Below, in pieces: positions 45,173-54,974 of a DNA stretch of 64,000 nt (its first letter is position 1; each line of letters starts with the position of its first letter). The DNA lies in contig BSYQ01000014.1 in NCBI GenBank assembly GCA_030272585.1, positions 992,001 through 1,056,000 on the forward strand, given 5' to 3'. Made by a program: the position numbers and the translations under genes. The notes under the pieces are model-generated. The model saw only the letters and a program-made list of their open reading frames with translations, did not search any database and was not told the DNA's origin. Origin of the DNA: Bryopsis sp. KO-2023 (taxonomy: Eukaryota; Chlorophyta; Ulvophyceae; Bryopsidales; Bryopsidaceae).

Positions 45173-45860
45173 GAACAGTAAACGTTGTGAATATCCTTGT
45201 GCTGGTGTCTTACACCCTGTCATTGCAAAAAGGTTTGATTTTTTATGAATCATAAGCCAAGATCGTAATATAGCCAACACCCCACAGTCTTCTAATAAAA
45301 CCTTGAACATTTCCTTGAACCCCCCAAACTCCTCTCCCTCTCCCAAACACAACGTCCGCTGCTCAAAGCCAGTAAATTTTCACCACCATACTCCGCGCTG
45401 CTGTTTTTCCTCGCTCGAATTTCCAACAAAGGCAATCATCAGACTTTTTTGGGGGTATTTCGATCAAAAGCCAGACCCCCCCCCCCCCCCCCCCCCCCCC
45501 CTTCTCCCCCGGATTTGATTTGCTCAGAAATTTGATGGCAAGATACCCACAGGGGGGGTGGAGGGAAGAATTTGTCCAATAGAAATCCACGCACTGGGAG
45601 TTTTTTCCCCCAGATTCAACACCCCCACAAAACTTGGAGCGGTGAAAGGTGAGATTGGACGACTCATATATATTGTACATCAACCAAGTCCATATTTGTG
45701 GCAAAAACAAAACTGAAGCACCCAAGCCCTTTGTGTTGGGCGGATTTTCCTTCCAAAGTCTCCGCTTTTCGCCTGTGTCAGGACGGACATGAATTTCCTT
45801 CCTTTGTGCTCTTTTTTTCGACAAAAAAGCTAGAATTTGGGGGTGAACCAGTGTCACACC
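43374..45860. other. Intergenic DNA with repeat remnants
   Basis: Contains the second copy of a diverged dispersed repeat (43595-43845), paired GTTAGGCTCGATTGGTTACATT motifs near 44268-44315, two GTGTAAGTAAA blocks near 44366 and 44440, a TTTGT repeat near 44552-44590, a TA microsatellite (45141-45170) and a long poly-C run (45475-45500). The minus-strand frame at 45363-45857 follows the mTERF-d stop and lacks homology. Confidence 0.55.
43595..43845. repeat. Diverged dispersed repeat (partner at 3850-4105)
   Basis: Shares ordered blocks with 3850-4105, notably GAAGGGACTTACAAG and CTGTACCGCC, and a similar translated reading (…KGLTRISQPFPST…). Probably old fragments of one transposable element. 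Confidence 0.5.
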
Positions 45861-46075
45861 TCACTCTTTCCCCTGCGGTTCCCTCTCTTCCTGATTGCTT
45901 TCTTGTGTTTCACTCATTCCCTCGCTGCTTTCCTGGGGTTCCCTCATTTCATCATTGCTTTCCTGAGTATCACTCTTTTCCTCACTCTTTCCCTGTGCTC
46001 CACTCATTTCCCCAGTCTTTCCCTGTGTGCCACTCTTTTCCCCACTGCTTTCCTGAGTATCACTCTTTTCCTCAC
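45861..46075 (-). repeat. 30-bp coding minisatellite in mTERF-d
   Basis: About seven 30-bp units encode the 10-residue repeat. On the plus strand the pattern is CACTCTTTTCC…CACTC with TTTCC(C/T) variants. Units keep the reading frame, so copy number can vary without breaking the protein. Confidence 0.85.
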
Positions 46076-47471
46076 TCTTTTCCTCACTGTTTTCCTGTGC
46101 TTGGACAGATTTCTCGATAATTGCAGTCAACCTCTCCGCCTGACTCATCTCACCCCACTTGATTCTGAAATTCTTCACCAACGTCTTATCGAACGGTCCG
46201 AAAAAACTGGCCTCTGATTTTACCAAAGCTGGCAGCTTGACCTTGGTGAGATCCTCCCCCCGGCTGGCCAAAAACACCGCCCGGAAAAATATCTTATCCT
46301 GGTAAGACGCAGTCAAATAGCGCGTATTCCGCCACAGATCGGTGTTATTTTTCCCCAAAAAGTATTTAGCAAATTTGATCTTTTCGATCAGATCCGTGCG
46401 GGACACCTTGAGCAGCTTGCTGTTTCGGATGAGCAATTTGGCAGCCCTGCCTGAGGAAAATCCACTGGACACCAACGCTTCTTGCATTTCCGCCCATCGA
46501 GGAGCCGAGGTCTGGAAAGCATTCATGTTTCGGTTGAGCAAGGTGAATGCTCCCTCGGCAGAAACATCCATGTCTCTCTGCAGCCCTTTGAGTTTGTCCA
46601 GAATCGTCGGGAATTTCCTGCCCAGCAGCTGGGGAGCCCTCACCAGCGTTTGGGTGAATTTTTCTTTCGGAACGCCTTCCTCCGCCAGCGCATCGATTTT
46701 GAATTTGATGTTGCTCTGCAGCGATAAGCCGATTATCTGGGGGAATTTCCGCACCATCTGAGAAAACTGCTCCCTGGAAATCCCGACCTCCAGGAAATAG
46801 TCCAGCTTCTTGCGAATGTTTTGGTCGATATGGTAGCCGGCCAGCTGAGGAAACTTAATCACCAGCTGCAGAAACTCCTTCAGCTCAATGTTCAATTCTT
46901 TTTGGAAAAAGATCGACATCTCATGCAGCTTGGCATGGAAACCCAAAATCGGCGGTCGCTTTAAAATCAGATATTTGATTTCGGCCTCCGGAATGCCGCC
47001 CGAACGGAACAGCCCCAGAAACGGCTCCACGGTTCGGGTCGACGGCCTGTCCAGATACGAATAAAACTGCTCCACCACTTTCGCCACTTGTCTTTTCTCG
47101 ATCCCGACCTCCTTCTCCAGCAGCTCCAGCTTAGCCTCCAAAATTTCGCCGCTAGCGGTCCCGAGCGACGTCGATTGACCTTTCACTCGGTGTTGCGCGT
47201 CTCGAGGCATTCCCCAGCGCTCCAGAATCTTGAGGTTCGCCTCTAGATTTTCGCCGGGAGCCACTTTCGGAGCGAAAAATTCGGACGGGCTAGAGATCTG
47301 CCCCTCACTCTGATCGATAGACTGACAAAATTGCCGTGTCGACAGCAAACTGGCGGCATCCACGAAACACAACCGGAAAATTCCCGGATCTGCGGCTCCG
47401 CCAGATAGCGCGCCCAGTCGGCCGCTGCAGGCACCCGTGATCAACCGCGACGGGGTCAGAATCCTGTGCAT
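45861..47471 (-). CDS. mTERF family protein (mTERF-d) with repetitive acidic tail
   Basis: ATG at 47471 gives 536 residues without introns. A transit-like start is followed by mTERF repeats from about residue 120 to 430 (…KRPPILGFHAKL…, …KFPQLAGYHIDQNI…, …KFPQIIGLSLQSNIKFKI…, …RAPQLLGRKFPTIL…). The last ~70 residues are a tandem 10-residue repeat of the type E(K/M)S(D/G)(T/A)Q(E/G)(S/K)xx, about seven copies, encoded by a 30-bp minisatellite at 45861-46075. This tail is highly charged and probably disordered; other mTERFs in the window lack it. The gene starts about 240 bp from divergent mTERF-e. Confidence 0.92.
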   Translation of the reverse strand: MHRILTPSRLITGACSGRLGALSGGAADPGIFRLCFVDAASLLSTRQFCQSIDQSEGQISSPSEFFAPKVAPGENLEANLKILERWGMPRDAQHRVKGQSTSLGTASGEILEAKLELLEKEVGIEKRQVAKVVEQFYSYLDRPSTRTVEPFLGLFRSGGIPEAEIKYLILKRPPILGFHAKLHEMSIFFQKELNIELKEFLQLVIKFPQLAGYHIDQNIRKKLDYFLEVGISREQFSQMVRKFPQIIGLSLQSNIKFKIDALAEEGVPKEKFTQTLVRAPQLLGRKFPTILDKLKGLQRDMDVSAEGAFTLLNRNMNAFQTSAPRWAEMQEALVSSGFSSGRAAKLLIRNSKLLKVSRTDLIEKIKFAKYFLGKNNTDLWRNTRYLTASYQDKIFFRAVFLASRGEDLTKVKLPALVKSEASFFGPFDKTLVKNFRIKWGEMSQAERLTAIIEKSVQAQENSEEKSEEKSDTQESSGEKSGTQGKTGEMSGAQGKSEEKSDTQESNDEMREPQESSEGMSETQESNQEEREPQGKE

Positions 47472-47712
47472 CTCGAAAAAAGGGGCACGAACGGAGAAGC
47501 AAGACAACCAAAACGAAATACGGCCCTGGACGGCAAGGTCGCCACCAGCCGTCCGCTTACGTGAGAAATGCCAGAAATGCGATTATGATGTCTGACTGGG
47601 GTGGCGCTTTTTCTGGCACCGGTGAGTTTTTCCTACAACCAAAGCGGTCGCCTCCCTGAAAGCTCGGCGTTCAAAAAAACATATCGACCCCAGATTCGTT
47701 TCACTCGCCGCC
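47472..47712. promoter_or_regulatory. Bidirectional intergenic region between mTERF-d and mTERF-e
   Basis: Only 241 bp separate the two ATGs, so the core promoters must be shared or overlapping. It contains CTTACGTGAGAAAT near 47556 and no evident TATA box. Inferred from layout. Confidence 0.4.
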
Positions 47713-49241
47713 ATGTCGGCTTTCGGAAAGCTGCTGAGGGCTGGGAAACGGCAGTGTCCCGCCGCCTCCGTCGGAGGTACGTCATCGCTCGAATGCTTTT
47801 CACTTTTGACAGCCGACGACCATTCCGCTGGATCAAAAGCGTCGGATGCCGATGCCCACAGTGTGAGGTGCTGTTTGATTCTCTGCTCGCAGCATGGAGC
47901 GAGTTTTTCACGGGTGGCGATGCCGTTCGAGGTTTTGTTTCGCGGCGAGGGCTCTGCGCGACCGTCACTGCCACACCTCCGCCCTCCGTTCCAGAGATCG
48001 CGAAAGTCACGGCGGCCGAAGCTTTCGCGGCGGACGCCGAGGCATCCCTGAACGAAACCCAGCTCAAAGAATCACCCACCATCGACCAGTTTCTCGAATC
48101 CCTAGGCATCTCGAAAGAAAAATGGGACTCCCTAGAAAGAAAACCGGTGTCCAAGAATCTACGGCTGAACATGGGGGTGTTCGAGAAGTACGGCTCCACG
48201 TTGGATGACAGGAAAAGGATGGTGTTGGGCACCGGCGCATCGATGGAAACTTTCAGGAGGACGTCCCCCTTGAATCTGGAGAAAAAACTGTCCTGGCTGA
48301 TGGAGGAGTATGACCTGGACCGGCTGGAAGCCGTCAAAATCGTCAGCAGACATCCCCCCTTCGTGAATTACGCCCTGAAAACCAACGTGGGCTCCTTTTT
48401 GACGATGCTGATGGAAACCTCCGGCCTGGACAAGAACCAAGTGAAGCTGATGCTGCTGGCCCATCCTCAGATCGTGGGGTACGGGAAAAAATTCGAGGAG
48501 GTGGTCAAGGGGGCGGAAGCTTTGCTGGGGATGACCAGGAAGCAAGTGGCGACCTGTGTGGTGAAGTGCCCCAGGATGCTGAGCTATTCGATCGAGAAAA
48601 CGACCAAACCCACCCTGGAGAAGCTGCTGAGTTTGGGGTTGACCAAGGAGGAGGTCATTGGGTTGTTCATAGCTGCCCCCAAACTGATCGGCCGGGGCTT
48701 CCATATCACGGTCGATCGGAAAATCGAGTGGTTAATGAGCGAAGAACTGGGAATTTCCAGGGAGGAGGCGGTGGCCATCCTGAAAACCCAGCCGATGGCT
48801 TTTTATCCGAAAGTGGAAATCTGGGAAGAAACGAAAAAATGGTTTTTAGGGTTGGGATCGACGCACACCACGGAAGATTTCAAGAGGTTTCTGACCGAGG
48901 TGAATTTCTCGCTGCTGGGGCGGCGGCGAGACGGGCTGAATTATATTCTGGGATTTTGCAAGGATGTGCTGAACCGGGAAAAAGAGGAGGTGTTGAAATG
49001 CCCACAGATTTTCGTGGCGTTGTTTTTGCATGAGACGCTGCCCAGGGTGGGTTTTATGGACAGCAAGGGGAAAGATGTGAAGGAAATCCCGCTGGAGCAT
49101 CTGACCACCAGCACCAGGGAGGAGTTTTATAAAGAGTTCGATATGGAGGAGGTGGAGCGGTTCGAAAAGGCGTTCAGGAATTTGAATAGGGACGGGAAGG
49201 TGGAGGCCATCAAAACCAGCACTTACCCTCGAAGCACTTGA
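47713..49241 (+). CDS. mTERF family protein (mTERF-e), two exons
   Basis: ATG at 47713 opens a 64-base exon (MSAFGKLLRAGKRQCPAASV…) ending at a strong donor GGAG|GTACGT (47777). The acceptor CTCTGCTCGCAG joins it at 47893 to a long exon ending at 49241. Together they make exactly 471 codons (470 residues) and replace the ATG-less upstream part of the long frame. mTERF repeats: …RHPPFVNYALKTNVGSFL…, …AHPQIVGYGKKFEEV…, …KCPRMLSYSIEKTTKPTL…, …AAPKLIGRGFHITV…. The N-terminus is basic and transit-like. Paralogue of the other four mTERFs here. Confidence 0.93.
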
Positions 49242-50180
49242 TTAAAAAAAGAAAAATACCGCTTTTATCGAGCAATTCGTTTTGGGGGGTGAAGGGGTTT
49301 GGCCATAGCAAAGCAGGATATTCGATTTTGTATGAGAACGGATATATATATATATTGGGGACGGATTTTTCCTGGAAACTGAGGGGAATTTTCATGAAGA
49401 TGTTTCGAAAAATGACCATGAAATCACAAAAAGGATTGAAGTCGACTGGGGGGTGGGAGGGGATTTCCTTGTTCCTTTCTTGCAGCAATTTTGTTTTGCT
49501 TTTTTGGGGAGATGATAGCGTGCGCGCGTGTGTTTTTGGTGGGTTTTTTTACGGTTAAATAGTTGCATACTATTTTTGGCATAATAAACGGTAGCAAATG
49601 TCATGGATGGTGTGGAGAGCAAAACAAAACAAAAAAAGAAACGAAAGGTACAGAAAATAGGGTCAGCAGGGTTCAGGATTTTTTGTTAGTCGTTTACTGG
49701 TGGTGGCGGTGGCTTTCATGTAATCACTATGACTGACATAGCGATTGGGAAGTCCTGACTTTTCTCTTAAGAGAAATCAACAAGCTTATGAATCTTTTTT
49801 ATCTGTTGATATTCCATGTCTTGTTTGAAGACATTATTGCCTTCACCAATCGATGCTGAACACAAGTTCTGAAAAAACCCATCTCGACCTTCCCTGGGTC
49901 TCCCTCAGCTCCGATTCACACTTTTCAGTTTTGGGGAAAAAAAACAAAACAACAAAACACTGAACAAGGCTTCGATCGTCTGCCATCCAGCAGATCAGCC
50001 GCCACGTGTCAGCCACGTGATCGCAACGATCTGCAAATCGTTTTCGCAAAGCGTCACGGAGACAAACTTCAAACTTCACCTCGGTCCCTGGTGTCTACCG
50101 ATCGCGCGCGTTCCTCTGCCTTTCGTTTGCTCCACCTTGTCGACCCGCTCGACTTCCCATCGTTTCCGCTGCTTGTCGTG
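49242..50180. other. Intergenic region upstream of psaD
   Basis: No gene. Short TA repeat at 49344-49355; the last ~150 bp before the psaD ATG are more C-rich and should hold its promoter and 5' leader. Confidence 0.55.
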
Positions 50181-51768
50181 ATGATGGCATCCAATCTGAC
50201 TCTCGCGAACTCCGCTGTGGTCGGGCGGGTTAGCGTCCGGCCTCAGCGGACCCCTTCCGTGCGAAACGCCAGGTTCGTCGTTCGCGCTGATGATGCGAAA
50301 GGCGCTCCAGCCGCCAAAGCGAAAGAGGAGGTCGTCTGGACCGTGCCCGACTTAGACCCTAACACCCCTGCCCCAATCTTCGGTGGAAGCACGGGCGGAC
50401 TTCTGAGGAAAGCTCAGGTGAATGCGGTCAAAAAACGTATCGGAACGAAGCGAAATGTCTCACCCTTCTGCTTCCCATCCCTTACGTTGGGCGTCCAGCG
50501 GTCCTTCTGAAATCGTTCCTGTACGAGTGGTGTGAGGTGTGGAGCTGCACCATCCATCCTTCCATCCACCCTTTCTCGTTGGACCTCGAAAAGTCCATCC
50601 TTCCCCATTCCCACAATTCCTGACCTGCAGCACTCACTGTGCCTCAGGTTGAGGAGTTCTATGTTATCACCTGGGAGGCCAAGAAGGAGCAGATCTTTGA
50701 GATGCCCACCGGTGGAGCTGCCATCATGCGAAAGGGCCCCAACTTGTTGAAGTTGGCTAGAAAGGAGCAGTGCTTGGCCCTGACCACCCAGCTGAGAACC
50801 AAGTTCAAGACGGATGCCTGTTTTTACCGAGTTTTTCCTAACGGAGAGGTTCAGTATTTGCACCCCAAGGATGGGGTGTATCCAGAGAAGGTGAACGAGG
50901 GCCGAGAGGGGGCCAATCAGAATATGAGGTCCATCGGGGAAAATGTCAATCCTATCAAGGTGGGTGGGGGAAAAAAGGATTTCTGGGTTGGAAGGGGTTT
51001 GCGTTGGTAGGAACTGAAGACCCTATTCTTATCCATATTTTTAGGGTATTATTTTTGTCACCAACGTTGATTTTTTTTATTTTTAATTATTTAAATTTTT
51101 TTTTTGGGGGGGGAGGGGTGCCTGGAAGGAAAGGGGGAAAATTGCTTTTTGTTGGGTTTTTTGTCGTCGTTTTTGTCGTCGTTTTTTGCCCTGGTTTGTG
51201 GACGTTGAGGGGTGAAAAGGGTTGGAACTTGAGTTATCGTTCACTCGAGTTGAAAATATTCCACTTTCCTAGTTGAAAATATGAAATTGCCACTTTCTTG
51301 GGCATAAAATGAAAGCCAATATCCATTCGCAAAACAAGATGCAGAAAAAGACATAGTTTCAGCTCTGGGTAAATAAAATTCCTGAGACTGTTTGGGGACG
51401 GCAGGGGGTTAATTGTTTCAAACTGCCCCCTTTGGGAGAGTGCTCGTTGCTAGTAGCTCTTCGACAGGAGGGGAGGGAGGGGGAGGCTTATCGAAGTCAC
51501 ACTTTCTATTTCTATTTTTGCCTGTTGAATGTAGGGAGCATTCTTTTGTGGCAAGAGGGTGTTTTACGATCTTTTTTCCCTGTTGCTTTTTTTTTGCTGT
51601 TGGAAAAAACCGCATCGTGTTTTAATCAGCTAAAATGATCTCCAATTATTCATAGTGTGTGAGAGTGGCTTTAGTGGGAATGGTTGAATTGCGAGTCCTT
51701 CCTGATGGTTTTTTTTTTGCTTTTTACAGGTCAAGTTCTCCGGCAAGAGCGGACCTTTTGAAGCCTGA
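50181..51768 (+). CDS. psaD: Photosystem I reaction centre subunit II, PsaD
   Basis: Exons 50181-50417, 50648-50959 and 51730-51768 join in phase 0 throughout, giving 195 residues (194 if the second of the two adjacent ATGs is used). Residues 1 to about 36 form a chloroplast transit peptide. The mature protein is classic Psa[80 protein letters not shown], ending [12 protein letters not shown]. PsaD sits on the stromal face of photosystem I and docks ferredoxin. The last exon is only 13 codons. Intron 2 (about 770 bp) contains a poly-T/poly-G run at 51098-51113. Confidence 0.98.
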
Positions 51769-52927
51769 AATTTTGGAGGATAGCTCGTCATGTGAATTGC
51801 AATTTTGGCGGAAAGCAGTTTGGGAAGATACAAAAAAAAACGTCCAGTACACCAACGAAAAAAAGTTTTGTCGAATGCCCTTTTTTTTCTTATTTTGTGG
51901 TGGTTCCTGAGGAGGGAATGGCTGATTTTGCATTGTTGCACCGGAAATTTGTAAAATTAGTTTGGTTTAAGAAGCAACGACTGGAGCAACTCAACCTGGT
52001 TCAAACACCCAAAAAACCTGCAATTAGCAAAGGGGAATCCCAGAAAGGGCTGGCCATGATGGATCTTTTTTTAGAAAGCAATTACCAAAGGGAAATCCCA
52101 GAAAGGGATGGCCATGATAGATCTTTTTTTAGACCTCTGAGGGGGAGGCTTTGTGCTGTGTCAAAAACTCCTTGGATTTTTTTTATGCGTTTCAAGAAAT
52201 GTGCAGCCCATCGATCGATGGAAAAAACCTCTGCAGAAAAAAACGCCCACGTTCCGAGGCAATTCACCTTGCTCCATTGAGAATCGCATTCTGGGAGATG
52301 ACTTCATTTTCTTTCCTTGAAATTTGGTGTTCTGCGAATCGAGCCGCGCACTCGCCCGCGCGCTGCTTTTCGCGTAAAGTATCAATCAAGTGGAAGAACC
52401 AGCTTTCTCTAAAAACCCACCATCCATCCACCAGGAAATAAAATACCTTACCGCCGGCGAAAGCGAGCCCACCACATCCCCCTCTTATCCTGATAAAACA
52501 ATCTGAATGCTGCAACGACCTCCTGAGGGCACGATTCAAATCGTCCCCAGAAAACCAACAAGCAATTTGTCTCTGGATCCCACAAAATTCCCCCCTGCCG
52601 AACCAGCGTCAGTACACAGACCGCCGTAGACTCTCCCACGTGGCAAGAAAAATCTGATACAATTCCCTGGCGGCGAGAGGTGGGTTTCTGGCTTGCCCTG
52701 CTTCACAGGCAAACTCTGCCCATCCTGTACGGGACCGCGTGTACCTTCTGTATTGTCACATGCGTTACCGCTCTATTACGTGTGCCATGGAAAAGAATCC
52801 TTTTAAGGGCAGCGGAACGCTGCTACAAACGGATTCAGTCCCGAACCCCGAAACAAAGGAAAAACAAGAAAACAGGCAAAGCCTCGCTCCGAAGCTCTGC
52901 TCCATTTGCTGCCAACGACCTGTAAAG
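51769..52927. other. psaD 3' flank and unassigned sequence
   Basis: Contains a 58-bp-spaced direct duplication (52022-52074 and 52080-52132). A minus-strand frame at 52448-52690 reads CVLTLVRQGGILWDPETNCL and a few more ordinary residues, but has no ATG and no family match. Confidence 0.45.
52022..52132. repeat. Tandem duplication, 58-bp spacing
   Basis: AATTA(G/C)CAAAG…AATCCCAGAAAGGG…TGGCCATGAT…GATCTTTTTTTAGA is present twice in succession with a few substitutions. Confidence 0.85.
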
Positions 52928-54974
52928 ATGCGCGCTGCTGTCTTCGTTGTCTCCTTGGCACTCCTCGGTCTCGCCGCAGGAGACAGAATAAGTAAGTCGC
53001 TCAGTCACTACGAATCGCTCCGATGCAACCGAACGTCGTGATAGCAGAGCAGTCTCTAGACACGTTTCCTGCGTGTTTTGATAAAGGACGCGGTGCTGCT
53101 GGTCTGAATATGCTTGCTGGGTTCTTATGATTTCAAGGGTTGCAGAATTGCGACACAGTTACGAAGTGTATGCAACGTCGCGTTTTGTGATCGTCGAGTT
53201 CTTGTGTTTGGCGATATCAACTTTTCCGGTACTGAGCAGATATTGTTGTGTGCAGATGACCTCCCTAACCTCAGGAGACAGCTTCAGGGCAAACACCCAA
53301 AGAAAGGTTCAGGTTCTATTGGCGTCCCATCCGTGACCATCGGTTCCGTCAACTTCCCATCGGCAACAGTTTCCATTCCCGGCGGTCTCCCACAGATCCC
53401 CACCAGGTTCATCACCAGCTTCCGTCGCTCCGTCTTGCAGCTGTTCAAGGACAACTTCGTGAACGTGAACGTCCAGGTCGGCACTACAGAATGTGTTGTG
53501 TATCGCACTGCAGCAGTTCATCAACTGAAAACATCCCTGACGCCATGCACTTTTTCTTTGCGCTCAGATTGGCAACCCTGCTATCGCCGTGGACGGCATC
53601 GTTTCCGGACTCGTGCCTGAATTGACGAAGTTCTTCGCTGACGCTTTCGTCGACGTGAGAGATACCGTCACTCAGCAAGGAGCCAGTTTCAGCGCAGACT
53701 TCTCTGAAACTTTGGCTACTGAGTTGCTCGAGACAATTCAGAATGCCTTCTCTGAGGCCATGACCACCACTCTCCCAGGCTTCGTGTTCCCTAACAATTT
53801 CGGAACAGTTTTCCAAGTGCTGCCAGGACGCGTCGTTACCGTGATCACCACCAGGTGCGACTTTGGGCAAACACTCGCCTCCTCAGGAGAGCTGCAGTTG
53901 TGCTGGCTAGAACTACTCTGTCTGGAAAGGTTGACAGGTGTACTGATTGGATTTGTGTTTGATTTCCCCAGCCCAACCATCTTCACTGGAAACCCAGCCT
54001 CCATTGCTGGCTTGATCAGGAGACCTTTCACAACCTCCCTGAAGGAAATCTTCCAGACCATCGCACCTGGTTTTATCTCCTTCAGAACGAACCGTGCAAT
54101 TGTGACTGGAGGTACGGTTTCATTTTTGCCTGCACTTGACATGACCATATCAACCACTGTTAAAATCGCATAGATAAAGTTTAAGTATCTGTTTTTTCTG
54201 GCCTTGATTCTTCTAAAATCATTTGATCATCCATTTGTTTGTTTGATATTCCAGGACCAGGTATTGTTATTGGATCTGCCTCTGCTGGACGAAATGGACC
54301 TGGTGCCGTCTCGGTCACCACTGGTGCCTCCCTTCCTGGTGGCAACCCAATCAACACTGTGACCACCACCACCACCACTTCCTCCCCAGTGGCCCCAGCA
54401 CCAGTGGTACCTGCCCCAGTGGCCCCTGCCCCAGTCGCCCCTGCTCCTGTGGCCCCTGCTCCTGTGGCCCCCGCCCCAGTGGTCACTGCCAGTGGCTCCA
54501 GCACTGTTAACCCAGGAACTGTGGCGGTCACCACCACCTCCAGCGGTTCCAACCCTCAGGGAACCAGCACCGTGTCAACTGGAGGACCAGGCCCATTGCC
54601 AACAGTCAGTGGTCCAGTGTCTGTCCAAACCAGCAGCCCAGGAAGCCAATCCACCGTTGAATCCAGCTCCATCACCACTCCTACCGGAACTGTCTCCGGA
54701 GCAGGTAACTACTTACAGGCTGTCTGAATGACCTGGTTGATGTAGAGGTTCGGTTCTGTTCAGGTGTGGTAACATGCATTTCTGGGTTGATTCAGGAGCC
54801 ACTGCCACGACCACCAGCACATCATCTCCTGCCCCCGTCGCTGTTGCCCCCACCCCTACGGTTGTCCAAATTCCAGGCTCGACCGGCTCCATCACCACCG
54901 CCAGCGGTGCCCAGAATGTTATTTCCAGCATCTTCCCCAACAGGAAGATCCACCCACACGGATATGGAAACTAA
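52928..54974 (+). CDS. Secreted Pro/Ala/Val/Thr-rich protein, six exons
   Basis: Exons 52928-52991, 53256-53476, 53568-53854, 53972-54111, 54255-54704 and 54796-54974 close in phase to 446 residues. An N-terminal signal peptide (MRAAVFVVSLALLGLAAG) is followed by a ~230-residue globular part with no recognisable family (VTIGSVNFPSATVSIPGG, LVPELTKFFADAFVDV…). A long low-complexity region then has an AP(V)VAP repeat (about 54390-54480), TTTTTTSS and Ser/Gly/Thr stretches. The tail ends in KIHPHGYGN. The repeat resembles hydroxyproline-rich wall glycoproteins, so an extracellular-matrix role is likely but inferred. Splice sites are all GT-AG. AATAAA lies at 55016, about 40 bases past the stop. 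Confidence 0.85.
54387..54482 (+). repeat. Coding repeat, GCCCC(A/T)GTGGCCCCTGCC type
   Basis: Imperfect tandem units of GCCCCAGTGGCCCCT / GCTCCTGTGGCCCCT encode the alternating Ala-Pro-Val-Ala-Pro stretch of the secreted protein. Differences are mostly synonymous third-base changes. Confidence 0.8.

Noticed and set aside
45363..45857. Minus-strand frame of 164 codons after the mTERF-d stop
   Set aside because: Contains a poly-Gly run from a poly-C tract and no recognisable sequence; more likely 3' flank.
47601..47712. Upstream part of the long mTERF-e frame, beginning with GTG
   Set aside because: A clear intron (donor GTACGT at 47777, acceptor CTGCTCGCAG to 47892) and the ATG at 47713 explain the true 5' end; total length then is an exact multiple of three.
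48159..48704. Minus-strand frame of 181 codons
   Set aside because: Antisense shadow of mTERF-e, rich in Gln/His/Leu.
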